Below are positions 50,531 to 61,893 of a DNA stretch of 64,000 bases, one piece after another. The number at the start of each line of letters is the position of its first letter. Position 1 is the stretch's first letter. Source of the DNA: Aradus depressus (Eukaryota > Arthropoda > Insecta > Hemiptera > Aradidae); NCBI GenBank assembly GCA_963662175.1, contig OY759226.1, positions 26,318,065 to 26,382,064 on the forward strand. The letters run 5' to 3'. The position numbers were made by a program, and so were the translations under genes. A model generated the notes under the pieces. The model was not told the origin of the DNA, searched no databases, and saw only the letters and a list, made by a program, of their open reading frames with translations.

Positions 50531-50844
50531 GATTCAACCGAGGAGAAATCCTTGAAGAGACTGATGTAGAATATTAGATATGAGCCGGGGGATCCTGGAG
50601 AAGCCGCTGGAAAGATGGCTTGTCTTCCATGTTCCATGAACAAATCTCTCTCTATTTGAACTAAGCTCAGAGAAGGTTCGACACTGTGCATTCTGTAAAC
50701 TTTAACACTGAGCTTTCTCCAGAGATACATCACCCAAAAGCTCCTCTTCTCGAGGAAACAGACGACAGGGCTTTTGTTCTATTTCCAACAGAATATATAA
50801 ATCCTCTTATCTTGTCATATTCTATCTGCTGACTAAAATTATAT
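50531..50844. other. Unassigned stretch with a short ORF
   Basis: A minus frame at 50500-50733 (77 residues) includes SLVQIERDLFMEHGRQAIFP. Composition is protein-like, but I recognise no domain. Confidence 0.25.
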
Positions 50845-51345
50845 TACATCCCAAGCTACACAAAGTATAGGGGAAGTTATATAATTGATCAGAAATTCGA
50901 TGCTAAGTTCTTAACAAAATTTCATATTTTCCGACATGTTGATTCAAAAATGAAAAAAAAAAGTTCTGTCTCTGTATCTCTCTTTGTGTCTGTGAACACG
51001 ATTACTCCCAATAGAATGATTGTATTAACAAGAAATTCTATATGTGAATTCAGAACTCTCTAACGACGGCATCTATTGTTTTTCAGCCAAATCGACTAAA
51101 GTAAAGGGGAGAATTAGGGGGAGGATTAACATAAAATCTCAAATAACTGCCGATAAAATGATTATATCGACACGAACTTTTACATGTGAGACTAAAACCC
51201 CATAAGGACAACACCTATCAATTTTCAACGAAATCGGCCAAAGAGGAAGAAGGATTAGGGTAGAGACAACTCAAAACCTCCAATAATTGCCGTTGTAATG
51301 AATGTATCGACATAAATCATATCCAAAAACATAATTTGATACAAA
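50845..51345. repeat. rep-B copy with two internal units
   Basis: Junction AAGCTACACAAAGTATAGGG / GAAGTTATATAATTGATC, then GAAATTCGATGCTAAG, the GTCTGTGTCTCT run, CACGATTACTCCCAATAG and two internal units (starts near 51130 and 51260). Confidence 0.65.
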
Positions 51346-51364
51346 GCTTTAATTTTTTTTTTTT

Positions 51365-51489
51365 GGGGGGGGGGGGCAGACTTCTTCCACACCTCAAAGG
51401 TCAGTCCAATGTACGTTATTGTTTTATTTATTCATTTATAGTTTTTTATTTATTTAGACTTTTTTATACATTCATTTATAATTGATTAA

Positions 51490-51542
<53 letters not shown>
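51365..51542. repeat. G tract and (TA)n microsatellite
   Basis: G run at 51364-51374 and a long alternating TA run at 51491-51542; between them AT-rich sequence. Confidence 0.8.
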
Positions 51543-51544
<2 letters not shown>

Positions 51545-51604
51545 TTTCATATATTGTTATAGTTACATTGTTTTCTTTCTTTTCTATATCTCGCACATTG
51601 GGAC

Positions 51605-51634
51605 CTGATGATGGGACGTAAGAACGTCCCGAAA
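51605..51634 (+). ncRNA. Hammerhead-like motif without clear stem I
   Basis: Reads CTGATGA (51605-51611), T, a 7-bp hairpin GGGACGT-AAGA-ACGTCCC (51613-51630), GAAA (51631-51634), then ACATCGT. Core and stem II match the pattern of the two foldback retroposons, but flanking sequence gives at most one stem-I pair, so it may be a relic. It precedes an LINE-like (TTA)n tail and could be the end of a Penelope-like element. Confidence 0.4.
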
Positions 51635-51699
51635 CATCGTTGGGATAAAAACATTTGCGAAGAGTTTTTTTTGAAAAATAGTTATCTTAATTTTTATTA

Positions 51700-51958
51700 A
51701 ATTAAAAAATGTGTCTACTTATTATAAACGTATCATGTACTCATATATTTTTAATTATTTATTTGTTCAGTTTTTATTAATTTCATTTTACTTTTTTCAA
51801 TAGTTTTGTTATTACTACTAATCATAGATGTGTTATACTCAAGTAGTTATAAATCTAATTTATAAGCTATCTTAATGTATAAATTCTTTTGACGTATCCT
51901 ATTACCATTTATTGGTTTAACGGAAATAAATTATTATTATTATTATTATTATTATTAT
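51700..51958 (+). mobile_element. LINE 3' UTR with (TTA)n end, second copy
   Basis: 51830-51958 is the same sequence as the reverse complement of 36399-36543 and ends with ATAAATTATTATTATTATTA. Coding sequence upstream is not recognisable. The 51700-51830 part is assigned only by continuity. Confidence 0.65.
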
Positions 51959-52235
51959 AAAAATTCATATCTGAATTCAAAATTTTATTAGGACGACACT
52001 TATTAATTTTTATCGGAATTGGCAAAAGGATAAGGGGGGATCAGAGGCAGGCCCAACTCAAAAACCCAAATGCTGTCGATGTAATGAGTATATTGACATG
52101 AACTTTTTTATGCAGATTTAGGAGCCCCCATGTAAGTCAACTGTTGACTATTGGTTTTGGAGTGGGAGCAAAAAGGTAATTGATTAATTCGTTCTGGGGA
52201 AGTGAAATGTCCGTGATTCACAACGACTTTTCTTT
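51959..52235. repeat. rep-B segment
   Basis: Blocks ATTAGGACGACACTTATTAA, GATCAGAGGCAGGCCCAACT, CAACTGTTGACTATTGGTTT, TGGAGTGGGAGCAAAAAGG, TCGTTCTGGGGAAGTGAAAT, CGTGATTCACAACGAC. Confidence 0.6.
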
Positions 52236-52329
52236 CTGGTAGAATGTATTGACCTTTATCCTTGCTTTTCTTCGAAAGTAATTCAGATGATAAGTCTAAC
52301 TTATATTATATATAGTCTTGTTGGTATCG

Positions 52330-53345
52330 TATGGTAGACTTTGTGTGATCAGTCGGAGAGTCTTGCATTAAAATATCTGTATTCTTTTGATTTTCGAAGT
52401 CTTTGCTGTACCATATATTTGTAAACCATATGTCCACAGAGGTCGGACAATATGGTCGGCTGATGTTTTACACCTAGGGACCTAAGCATCCAGTGCTCTT
52501 ATCCCTTCCCCTGGAAGCGCTGGGCTTCCCTTATTATATTACCTGTATGTTTATACTACCTGAACCAAGCCCTTCATGAAGTGCTCAGTCTCCCAGTTTC
52601 CTTAATGAACCTGAGAATGCTCCCGTGGTCCAATCTTCTAAAGTCCTCCTCTGAGATTACATCTTCATCAAAGATGTGGAATCTCGTTCTCGCCTATCTC
52701 GAGCAGATGCCCAGGAAGTGTGCCGCCGTCTCGTCTTCCTCCCCACAACTATCGCAGGTAGGACTGTCCTTGACTCCTACAGTGTGTAGGTGTCTATAGA
52801 ACGGACCGTGTCCTGTGAGAACTCCAGTTAGTTGCCGAAGCTCGTTCCATTTAAGGTTCAGGATCCCATCCTTCAACACCTTGGACTCCCCTCCCAGGAA
52901 CATTTTCGACTGTCTGCATGTGGTCATTTCTCTCCATGTATGCTCCAAAAGATCCTTAGTCCACTCTTTAATCAGGGTTCGGCATGTCTCCCGAGATATT
53001 CCTAGTACATACTGGCTCTGGTCCCATAAAGGGCTCACTTGAACCTTCCTTGGCTAGCCGGTCCGCCTCCTCGTTTCCCTGAATCCCCGAATGTCCGGGA
53101 ACCCACTAGAGTCCAACCTTCTTGCAGTTTCCTAGGGTAAGATAGTTGTAACAAATCAGTTTTTGACAAATAGATAATTTAAAAAAGTCCATTAAGTCGC
53201 CGGTCTACTGTGAGGGTTCCAAGTCAGCCTTCTATCCAGCGTTAATCCTAAATATATCACTGAAGAGGTAAGAGGCAATGACCGGATTTCAATTAGTACT
53301 GGGAGCAGTCACCACGACGGTGGACGACAAACTCCAAACTTCAAT
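52330..53345 (-). pseudogene. LINE with RNase H and C-terminal zinc motif
   Basis: Reading minus from 53345: SSVIYLGLTLDRRLTWNPH (end of the reverse-transcriptase domain), then WVPGHSGIQGNEEADRLAKE (the RNase H C-terminal motif with catalytic Asp), then ISRETCRTLIKEWTKDLLEH, GPFYRHLHTVGVKDSPTCDS and CGEEDETAAHFLG-C, a CCHC motif. After a stop it continues ARTRFHIFDEDVISEEDFRR, LDHGSILRFIKETGRL. This is the ORF2 tail of an RNase H-bearing LINE (Jockey/R1/I group). Stops and deletions (about 53100-53230) show it is dead. Confidence 0.9.
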
Positions 53346-53690
53346 TTTGGTCAGGTCTTGTTCTTAGTGTGAATGATGCGATAATGAGATCTCCATCAGA
53401 AACTAAAATGGCGAAGAATTATCTTAAAAAAATGCAGATTCTACATCAACTTTTGTAATACTTAAAAACTCATGAAAATGTTAGTAGTTAACCATTCTCT
53501 CCCTTTGTTCTTATTCTTAATATTTTTTTTACTAACTAGCCAGTTCCTTTTATTTGTCTTTACAAATTACGAATGAAATAAAAGAATGAAACACCAAGAT
53601 GAATTAAAGATGAAGTGAATCAGAGGGCTTTCAACTATAAAGATGTGACTTCCTAATGAGGCAAATAAAAGAAATAAACTCTTCTGTGAA
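53346..53690. other. Unannotated spacer
   Basis: Nothing recognised beyond short repeats of AATGAAATAAAAGAATGAAA wording. Confidence 0.35.
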
Positions 53691-53967
53691 TCACCTGCTT
53701 TGTACTTACTCATACAAAATTAATAAATTAAGTTTCCGCTCTCTCTCCAAAACTTTGTTTGGCTAAAACTCTAAGTTAACTAATGTAAGGTCTTCTGAAT
53801 CCTCATTCTAAATTGTGTGTCGATAAATTCATTACATCGGCAGTTATTAGAGTTTTTGTGTTAAACACCACTAATCCTCTCCTTTCTTATGGTCGATTTG
53901 GCTGAAAATCAATAGGTGTCGTCCTCTTCTGGATCCATGTAAACAATTGAAAACAAAATCGAATTTC
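53691..53967. repeat. rep-B segment
   Basis: GTGAATCACCTGCTTTGTAC, TAAGTTTCCGCTCTCTCTCC, TGTGTCGATAAATTCATTAC, ATCGGCAGTTATTAGAG, GTCGATTTGGCTGAAAATCA and ATAGGTGTCGTCC in order. Confidence 0.65.
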
Positions 53968-54303
53968 TGAGGGCGCCGGTAGCTCAGTGGTATGCGTGCT
54001 TGACTTCTGAGCTCAAGATCGTGGGTTCGAAACCCAACCGAGGCCCTTAGTTTATTTTATCTGGGAGGTAAAATAAACTTATAAACTTAAGCACGCTGTC
54101 CTTCAGATGGTCCCGAGACGGTACGATGTCAGGTACTCGTTAAAGACCCCTACCCTAAGTGAATAAAAATTTAGGGTAGGCTAAATTTAGGACTCCCACA
54201 GTAGAGTCGGGCTCATGTCCACCAGAGTGAAGACAGAGAGCTCTGGTAGTAGGCGATATGACCTCGTAGTTAAAGCCCGGGCATGAGTCATAAAACCTAA
54301 CCT
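53968..54303 (+). mobile_element. SINE-A, full length
   Basis: GAGGGCGCCGGTAGCTCAGT, GGTTCGAAACC, the central domain (slightly deleted, TCCTTCAGATGGTCCCGAG) and a complete end with ATAAAACCTAACC tail. No clear target duplication. Confidence 0.92.
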
Positions 54304-54433
54304 AATTAAGTATGTAAACGTGTAGCAAGTAATTGTAGGAGTAACTAGATTAAGTATTTAAATAACTAAGTTAAGTATTTGTTAATAAATAATTTAATTT
54401 AAGTTAGTTATTAGACAATAAGTAAACGAGGAA

Positions 54434-54617
54434 ATGAATGCATGCCCAGTGTGGGCCGGTCTTGCAAGCAATACCAACTTGAGAACTCTTCAAGTGGCCC
54501 AACACAAATGCCTTAGATTGGTTGGTAGCTACTCGAGGGACACCTCCATCTTCCAAACTCATGAAGACCTTTTTCTCCAAGAATCTAAATATACAAAAAA
54601 AAAAAAAAAAAAAAATA
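54434..54617 (+). pseudogene. LINE ORF2 C-terminal fragment with A run
   Basis: MNACPVWAGLASNTNLRTLQ, VAQHKCLRLVGSYSRDTSIF and QTHEDLFLQE match the xCPVWGxxxxxxLxxLQxxQNKxLRxIxxxxRxTxxxxIHEDL pattern near the end of Jockey-type ORF2. A run of about 24 A follows at 54593-54616, so this may be a very short truncated insertion. Confidence 0.75.
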
Positions 54618-54850
54618 GGTTGACAGTCAAAAAACAATTTTTTTTTTTTAAATTCATAAAAAACGTTAAAAATTTTCATTTGTTTAAAAATTAGATTACA
54701 GCGAATAATGCGGTCAATTCTACTCTACATTTTTTGCCTCAAGGTTTTTTTGATAAAATCATTATTTTTTGAGTTATTTACCTGGGTCGAGATAAAATGA
54801 ACACCCTGTATAAATATAATGGTTAACTTCTAGAAAAATTAACAACGCCG
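54618..54850. other. AT-rich segment ending at a CACCCTGTA terminus
   Basis: TAAAATGAACACCCTGTATA near 54797-54815 is the form of the CAGGGTG-family terminus. No partner identified. GCCGGGCAACTGAAC at 54847 resembles a Helitron hairpin. Confidence 0.3.
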
Positions 54851-55527
54851 GGCAACTGAACAACACTTTTGCCAATAGTACTTACAATCACGATACTGCA
54901 ATAAATTTTATTTATACATTTTCCTTGGTAGAGATTTAAAAATGGCTCAAAAAATTGTACCGGATACAACAACTATTATTTACATTAATATCCAATTCTG
55001 TAGAGATTGGATGTCCCATCATAGCCTATAATATGGCCTCTAATCCAAACATAGCCACAAATATCAAGGGAGACATTCACTTTTATTTGTATAGATAGAT
55101 TGTCGAGGTTAGGAAATGGAATTGCGGTGATTGACCGACAACCTTTTTATACCAAGAGATACTATCAAATTTTTGTTATTATTATGAAAAAAACAAAAAA
55201 AAAAAACAACTCTGACCGTCTGTTTGTTTCTGAGAAACCCCCCCATTAGCTCGTGAGGGAAGCGGAACCGCGAAAGTATACGTTGATAGTTCTGAGATGA
55301 TTGTAGCAATTCTATAGTGACTTCCTGAATGAATGTCTGTACATTCATGAGCAAAATTGAGCTTAGTCTGGATTTAGGATAGTCTGAAAGACACATAAAT
55401 ATAGTGACACGATAATGAAAACTTGCTATAATCTCTAAAAATAAGTTGTCGGTGAATCACTGCTTATGCACTTCCCCAGTACGAATTAATCAAACAACTG
55501 TTGTTAAGGTATTTGATTCTAGCTCAT
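54851..55527. other. Spacer with rep-B border
   Basis: rep-B hinge words near 55100-55260 and the border GGTGAATCACTGCTTATGCA / CTTCCCCAGTACGAATTAAT at 55450-55490. No gene recognised. Confidence 0.4.
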
Positions 55528-55620
55528 GGGCTCATATCCACCAGAATGACGAAAGAGAGCTCTGGTAGTAGGCGATATGATCTTTTAGTTAAAGCCCGGG
55601 CATGAGTCATAATAACTAAC
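55528..55620 (+). mobile_element. SINE-A 3' fragment
   Basis: GCTCATATCCACCAGAATGA, GAGAGCTCTGGTAGTAGGCG, AAAGCCCGGGCATGAGTCAT, AATAACTAACT. Confidence 0.88.
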
Positions 55621-56185
55621 TGTATAATATCAATTTTAAGGCTAATTAATAATATAATTTATTAATTTCACATCTGAATGGGTAAAATACACACAAAATA
55701 TGAGATAAAAAGCAGATCTAATTAATAAAATAACTTCAAAGGATTTTAAAGTCAAAAGCTAGGATGAAATGTTTAATTTGGTAATATTATTAATTTGTTA
55801 ATATTATTAATTTTTTATCGGCAACAATTTATTAAAAAATAATAGCTGTGTTACCCGGCGTTGTCCGGGAGTGATAGTAGTGATAAAACTAAAGGCAATT
55901 TCGGATGTTTCCGCATCTGCATTTTAGATCCACAGCTACGATGTATAGGGAAAATTAAGTAATCGATTAAAGATTCGATGAGGAGTTTTCAACGGAATTT
56001 TATGTTTTCCGACCTCTTAATTCCAAATATGAAAAAAAAAAGAAAATGTCTGTGAACAAGATAACTCAAGATACATTTTATTTGACAACCTGTGAAATTT
56101 ATTTGGTGTTGATTTGGGTACAATTGTAAATATTCCCCAAACATCTGATCCAATTGACACCAAAATTAATAGGTATTGAAATGTG
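55621..56185. other. AT-rich spacer, Helitron-like end and rep-B fragment
   Basis: On the minus strand CCCGGACAACGCCGGGTAAC, ACAGCTATT at 55843-55870 looks like a Helitron 3' hairpin with a decayed CTAG. rep-B follows (GCTACGATGTATAGGGAAAA, GATTCGATGAGGAG) from 55925. Confidence 0.4.
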
Positions 56186-56418
56186 GGAGATAAAAAAAGT
56201 CTATTGAGCACACCGTCCTTTGGACAGGACGTTAATCGATGCCTCGAGCCTGTACGATATCAGGTACTCGTAAATGACCCCCGGTGAATAAACCCTTTGT
56301 ACCTCCATAGTAGAGTCGGGCTCATGTTCACTAGAGTGACGAAAGAGCGAGCAGTCTGGTAGTAAGCGATATGACGTCATAGTTAGAGCCCGGGCATGAG
56401 CCGCAATAAGTAACTAAC
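56186..56418 (+). mobile_element. SINE-A, head truncated
   Basis: GAGCACACCGTCCTTTGGAC, CGAGCCTGTACGATATCAGG, GTGAATAAACCC, GTCGGGCTCATGTTCACTAG and GCCCGGGCATGAGCCGC follow family order. Confidence 0.85.
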
Positions 56419-56640
56419 CTTGTCGTTGATGAGTAATGCCTTGACCATAGACAATAAATAATGAACAGACGAGTTTAAATCGTTTCATGATATTTTAATA
56501 TATTCAGCTCTCTTATGATTTTTTAAGATGAAAAATGGAAATAGGGACTTAAATAAATAAATATTAACAATTCTCGTTTAAATTTATTATTCATGGCAAA
56601 ATTATTCACATAAAATTTTACAAATTATGATTTTTTTCTT
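56419..56640. other. Unannotated AT-rich spacer
   Basis: Nothing recognised. Confidence 0.35.
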
Positions 56641-56796
56641 TTTTTAAATTTCATTTTTATTATGGTAACATCATTGAGTTGAACAAAAGTACAAACCCGT
56701 ACAATGGTAATAAACTTTTTTTTAAATTTCATTTTTATTATGGTAACATCATTGAGTTGAACAAAAGTACAAACCCGTACAATGGTAATAAATAGG
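56641..56796. repeat. 78-bp perfect tandem duplication
   Basis: TTTCATTTTTATTATGGTAA, CATCATTGAGTTGAACAAAA, GTACAAACCCGTACAATGG and TAATAAA occur twice, offset by 78 bp, without differences that I can see. Confidence 0.92.
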
Positions 56797-57532
56797 TAAC
56801 TAAATATTTGACTTGAGCCCTATGTTTTAGACATAGTAAAATGATAACATAACATCCATGTTTGGCACAAATTATATATAAATGGAAAATAACATTTTTC
56901 CTTTTTTTTTTTTTTTTTTCAGATAAACGGGAATAAATTTTTGAAAAAATACTCAAATAAAAAATAAGAATATACTTAAAAGGTATGTATCATTTATTAC
57001 AAAAATATCCAATAAATATTCACAGAGATATATAATTTTAAATTGTATCAGCTTGTAAAAAATATTGTTTTTTTTTAGACTAAACCAAAATATCTTCTTC
57101 TTTACGTGACGTTCTTTCAGATATTAATTTTTAAAGTCTTTTATCCAGATAAAAATTTGAAAATTATTTTTAAAATTAAACAAACCTGTAAATATATGTT
57201 GGATGATACATACTCTTAAATGATTGAATTATATTAATAATAAATATTTCAAATTTTTTATATAATATATATTTTATAATATGTCCAATTTTTTTTATTT
57301 TTCGGAGCGGTAAATAATTAAATATTAATACATTTTTTTAAATAAAAAACATAATATAGCTCTTCAACAAAATAAAACAATAAAAAATAAAAAATAGTAA
57401 AATATTTACATTAACAATAACTTTTATTTACAGAATAATAAATAAAACAATTTTATACGAATAAGTAATGTTCCTAGCTTTATAAACGTATAGGGTGTTA
57501 TTTCTATTCTAAATGTTTGAATTTTATAAACA
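56797..57532. other. Unannotated AT-rich stretch
   Basis: T run at 56902-56919; extremely AT-rich; nothing recognised. Confidence 0.4.
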
Positions 57533-57668
57533 TTCGTATATAATGTCATTTCAGCTTTATATAAGTCTATTTATGCAGAAATAGGTAATTCGTCTATCAT
57601 AAAAATAAAAATAAAAACAAAAGCATTGGGGAGGAAGATAATTTGTAAGTTTATACAAAATTTTATAA
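57533..57668 (+). repeat. About 135-bp direct repeat, left copy
   Basis: Matches 58611-58748 (TTCAGCTTTATATAAGTCTA / TTCAGCTTTACATAGCTCTA, ATTTATGCAGAA, GGTAATTCGTCTATCAT / GGCAATTCGTCTAGCAT, TTGTAAGTTTATA). The two copies flank the foldback at 57689-58583. Confidence 0.8.
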
Positions 57669-57688
57669 ACATTCTTATATGAATATTT

Positions 57689-58583
57689 ATGATAAGTAAT
57701 ACAGATGTATGAGTCCAACATAGATTTATTTTTTACCACAACTAATTTCATCAGTCAAACTGACATCGACACTGTGAATACTCGTGAATCTGAACGTACA
57801 TAAACCAAATTAGACTAGAATTTACGAGCATTCACAGCTCATGTCAATCATTAATATTAACAGTTAGAAAAAACAATGCAATTATATAAAAATATTTTTA
57901 AAAAACACGTCTCTAATATGTAATTTTTGCGTGTTATTTAAAAATATTTTTATGTAATTGCATTGTTTTTTTTGTTTTTTTTTTCAACTTTTGATATTAA
58001 TGATTTACTACATACGGTTTTTTAGAAAACTTTACACACACAAACCCAGAAATACGTACTTTATCTTCACAACACTTACCACAAAACCCCCCACTAAGGT
58101 CGAAGAGAAGATGGAACCGCGACTTACTGCCCCCATGAATTCTATTCGTTCTTAATATATATATTTTTTACATCATTTTCCTTTACTTTTATCATTTTAT
58201 CATCTCTCTCACCCATCCATCAAAATTGTCTTTCAATTCCTTTTTATTTATTTTTTTATTTTTTTAATTTTTTTCTGTCTTTGTTCTAATAATTAATATA
58301 AATTTTCGTCCCGAGGACCTACCACTGGGTGGCCTTCCTCTCACATGCTCTTCATGCCAACATATCAATACCATCATAGATGCTGGTTGTTGCACCCTAG
58401 CAACAGTTGCATCTTTATAAATAAGACAAAACAAAATGATCGTAAATTCTAGACTAATTTGGTTAATGTAAGTTCAGATTCACCACCTGAAGATGTCAGT
58501 TTGACTGTCGAAACTAATTGAGGTAAAAAAAAAAAATATATAAGTTGGACTGATAAATCTGTATTACTTATTTAACAAGTAAG
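57689..58583. mobile_element. Penelope-like foldback, interrupted
   Basis: Outer arms: 57689-57830 (ATAAGTAATACAG, AGTCCAAC, AGTCAAACTGACATC, GAATCTGAACGTACAT, AAACCAAATTAGACTAGAAT) is inverted at 58437-58583. Inner arms: 57850-57905 and 57930-58005 (ACAATGCAATTATATAAAAA and its complement). The right arm carries CTGAAGA, T, a GTCAGTTTGACTGTC hairpin and GAAA (58487-58513), the same core pattern as the hammerhead-like foldbacks. A LINE-like 3' end (58006-58435) has replaced part of the right arm. Confidence 0.65.
58006..58435 (+). mobile_element. LINE-like 3' end, family C, copy 2
   Basis: The 3' part matches 46545-46808 closely. Upstream it extends about 170 bp, with a frame reading THKPRNTYFIFTTLTTKPPT, KVEEKMEPRLTAPMNSIRS. 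Ends ATAAATAAGACAAAACAAAA. Flanks ATTAATGAT / CAAAATGAT suggest a short target duplication (AATGAT). Confidence 0.6.
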
Positions 58584-58610
58584 TCCACTAGGACAGCCTA
58601 CCACCAAGAT

Positions 58611-58748
58611 ATATATTCGTGTATAATGTAATTTCAGCTTTACATAGCTCTAGTATTTATGCAGAATTAGGCAATTCGTCTAGCATCAAAATAAAAAAAA
58701 AAAAACACACTTCGGAAAGGAATATAAGTTGTAAGTTTATATAAAATT
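58611..58748 (+). repeat. About 135-bp direct repeat, right copy
   Basis: See 57533-57668. Spacing between starts is about 1,078 bp. Divergence of roughly 15 percent is visible, so it is not a recent target duplication. Confidence 0.8.
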
Positions 58749-58835
58749 TATTAAGGAAGTTATGAGCGAGACGATGGGATTGTGTTAATAGACAGAGATA
58801 GTTCTACTTCCTAGAGGGGAAAGGGAGGGATTAGG

Positions 58836-58935
58836 AATGGTATAACTATCGATAGTACTATCGATTAATCTGTTTGATATGATCATAGCATATTATCGAT
58901 AGTTATACTTACTATTGTACTATCGATACTATTTG
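58836..58935. repeat. Second palindromic ATCGATA cluster
   Basis: ACTATCGATAGTACTATCGA, TTATCGATAGTTATAC and TACTATCGATACTATTTG. Same style as 31072-31156, with lead-in GGGATTAGGAATGGTATAAC. Confidence 0.45.
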
Positions 58936-60009
58936 AAATTGTGATTTAAAATTAGCGGTCTTGTACTTTCCAATTTCTCACCTATATTATCTGTATTTTA
59001 TGATATGTTTACTGAATGTTTACACTTCTTTGACTATTTTTTCCCGGGATGACAAAAACATGACATGCACCAGACTTGTAAGGACTTGTAAATTCTTTGT
59101 CAATAAGGCAGGCACCTAATTTATTCATTTTCCATCTTACCACAAGCAGATGATGCTAGGGCCACAAAATAAAACAGCACACATGATGCTAAATTTTATT
59201 GAAATGTGAGATTTTTTAACTAAACCTTTTTTACAGTCTCGATTTTTGGTTTACAAAAAAAACTTGTTTCCTCAATAAAAACATTTTTTTTAAATAAGAA
59301 CATATTAATTATTTAATAAAAATATATTAACTTGTAGGTTAAAGGAATTGATAATTGATAAGACTGATAAGGACGAAACCTCTTTTCTTGGTTACTGACA
59401 GAATAGCCAACCGTAAGGGAAATGAACTCTTTTCCCGACAGCGGCGATTGCTTTTCTTGTTAGAAATTCATGTTTCAGAATTTCGATTAATCAATAGTTT
59501 TGTACAGAAATATCGATATTATCAGTTTGGCCGACTATATATATGAGATTCCAACATCTGCCGTTGTAATAAATATAAACGACATGAAATTTTATATTTA
59601 AATCTTCGGTCGAAGGGAAGGAGGTGGAACTAGAGAAGTGGGACCCTAATTAAATACCTTTTAACGCCCCCATAACAGAAAAAAACGAGCTATATGGTTA
59701 CCACTTAGTTCCGGCAATCTAAAGGTTGCCACCCTTTACCACTTCCTCTTTATACGGCTCCTCACAGCCACTATTCCATAACAGTTCCAAGGTGCTCCAC
59801 CAGACCTTATTGCATTCCAAGGTACACTAACAACATTCTACCCAACAAATTACCCTCTTCCTTAGAATTAATCTCAAATTAATTTTCCTCATTAGATTTT
59901 AATGTCTAATTAATTTTTCCTTTTAGATTTTAATGTCTGATTATCTTTCCTAATAACATCAAGAAGTTATTTGAGACAGTTTCAACATTTAAATTGTTGC
60001 TAATAACTA
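58936..60009. other. Unannotated stretch
   Basis: No supported gene. 59690-59740 (GCTATATGGTTACC, AAAGGTTGCCACCCT) shares wording with 61600-61640; both may be ends of one unclassified element. Tandem ATTAATTTTTCCTTTTAGAT-type phrases occur near 59880-59940. Confidence 0.35.
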
Positions 60010-60417
60010 CAGTAGACTCTCCCTTATCCGATGTTGCCAGGACCGACGTGACGCCGGATAACGTAAATCATCAATTAATGTGAAAAAAAAAATCAATTAA
60101 AGCATAAAAAAAAGTGTTTTTAGGCGAGCTAAGGAATAAAACAGGTATGTATTTTGTTGATAACATTTGTTAAAATGACAAATATGTACATACTGAACAT
60201 TGATTTATTATATGTACGTACATATGTATATTTATCCAAGCATTAAAAAGATATTTTGAAATCTGCGTTTAATTACATACATATTTAAAACAAAATCTAA
60301 AATTCTGAAAATATTTGTTTAAAAAATCGGTAATTTTCAAATGTTTGATTTTCAACTTTAATGTCCCCTCCGAAGGAGTTTGTTCCCACCCAGTCACGGA
60401 TAATCGGAGGTTTACTG
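60010..60417. mobile_element. pogo/Tigger-type MITE
   Basis: 408 bp with termini CAGTAGACTCTCCCTTATCC and, on the minus strand, CAGTAAACCTCCGATTATCC, both continuing with G and a GGxxxGG-type segment. TA precedes the left end; CA (TA mutated) follows the right. No coding sequence. Confidence 0.75.
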
Positions 60418-61861
60418 CATTTCAAGAAAGTGGCACTGCGTCAGACTAAGTCTTAGAGTGTCCAGAAGACCTAACTAGTGGTATGTTAGTTTTCGAAGCA
60501 CGGATCCCTCCGAGGTCCAGTCTCAACAGTCCAGTTCCTAGCTAACTTTGAAGACACTAACTTACTTTTCACACTTTATCCAGTTACTTCAGGAAGGGAC
60601 TTGGGTATCCAAGAGTTACTCCATTGGGGACAGTTACTCACTTACGTCTCTACTAGCTTTGGTGGTCGGCGTTGAGGAAGTCAATATACATTTCATTCGT
60701 AACTACTATATTAGATTAGTTATAATTTTCACTGATAAAATTTCAAAATGGCAGGCAGTTCTGATAGCAAATTTTAAAATACAATTCAGAAATAAATCTA
60801 AAATGTAATCCGTTAACAATAATATTATATATAGGTATCTATAATATTAAAAAAAAAAAAAAAAAACAACAATTATACATTTAACGAGTTTTCATAACGT
60901 TTTTTTAAAAATAAAATAGAATTAAGACTGTCTTCCCATTGCTCGGTTGCCAAACACTACTGTGTCATCCTCAGTGTAACATATATACACAAATACACAT
61001 AATTAAAATATAAATAGAAGAAACTAAGGCATCAGAGTATACGTACAGCAAACATACCTTCTTACAGTTCATAGTTATGCATTTTACCTATAACAAAATG
61101 TAACCTCGAAAGCTGGTTTCTGTTTGAAAAATAGAGCAGAGGGAAAACAACTAATTTTTTATTATTTTTCACAAAATCTATGATTTTTGATTTTAAAACA
61201 ATCAATTTACATCATAATAAAAAAAAAAAATAATAAAACACATATTTACACACATTAACTAACATAACAATACAATGTAACATGACCAAATAATTCATTG
61301 GCGTTAATATATTATACTAAAGGAGAGAACAATCAATAATTATAATAATAATAATTTAAAGAAACAAAACTTAAATATTTTATGAAACTTAAGGACTTGG
61401 AAATTTATACTCTAGCTTAAAAATTAGATTTTTTTTTTGAAATTGATCACCCGAAATTTAGGAATATCACAGAAAAAAAATAAAAATAACTATAATTTGT
61501 ATAGCTGGGCAAGTAATTAGGATGATTAATCAATAATCAATGTGTATGTACACTTTTTTTTGTTATTCAGTTTTAACGTCTTCTGTCTACAGATGGACGG
61601 GCTATAAGGTAGCCACCCAGCTTTCTAAAGGTTGCCACCCTATTCTATACATCCATGGGTAGTTTTTAAAATTATTAAATATGTGATTATAAACAATTGA
61701 TTACTTATTAATCTGACTAAAGTCTTTCAGGTAAAAAGGATTATTAAGTGTTTATTTACAGTTTAATATGGCATTTTGTGGGCTTTGTATATACAATTAA
61801 AATAAGTGATGTTTACTGTAAAGTGTAATATATATAACGTAAGTTGGCTTATGATAATCAC

Positions 61862-61893
<32 letters not shown>

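Noticed and set aside
1041..56418. tRNA genes at the many TAGCTCAGTGG / GGTTCGAAACC sites
   Set aside because: All are heads of SINE-A or SINE-B copies, followed by the SINE body and with decayed acceptor stems; none is a stand-alone tRNA.
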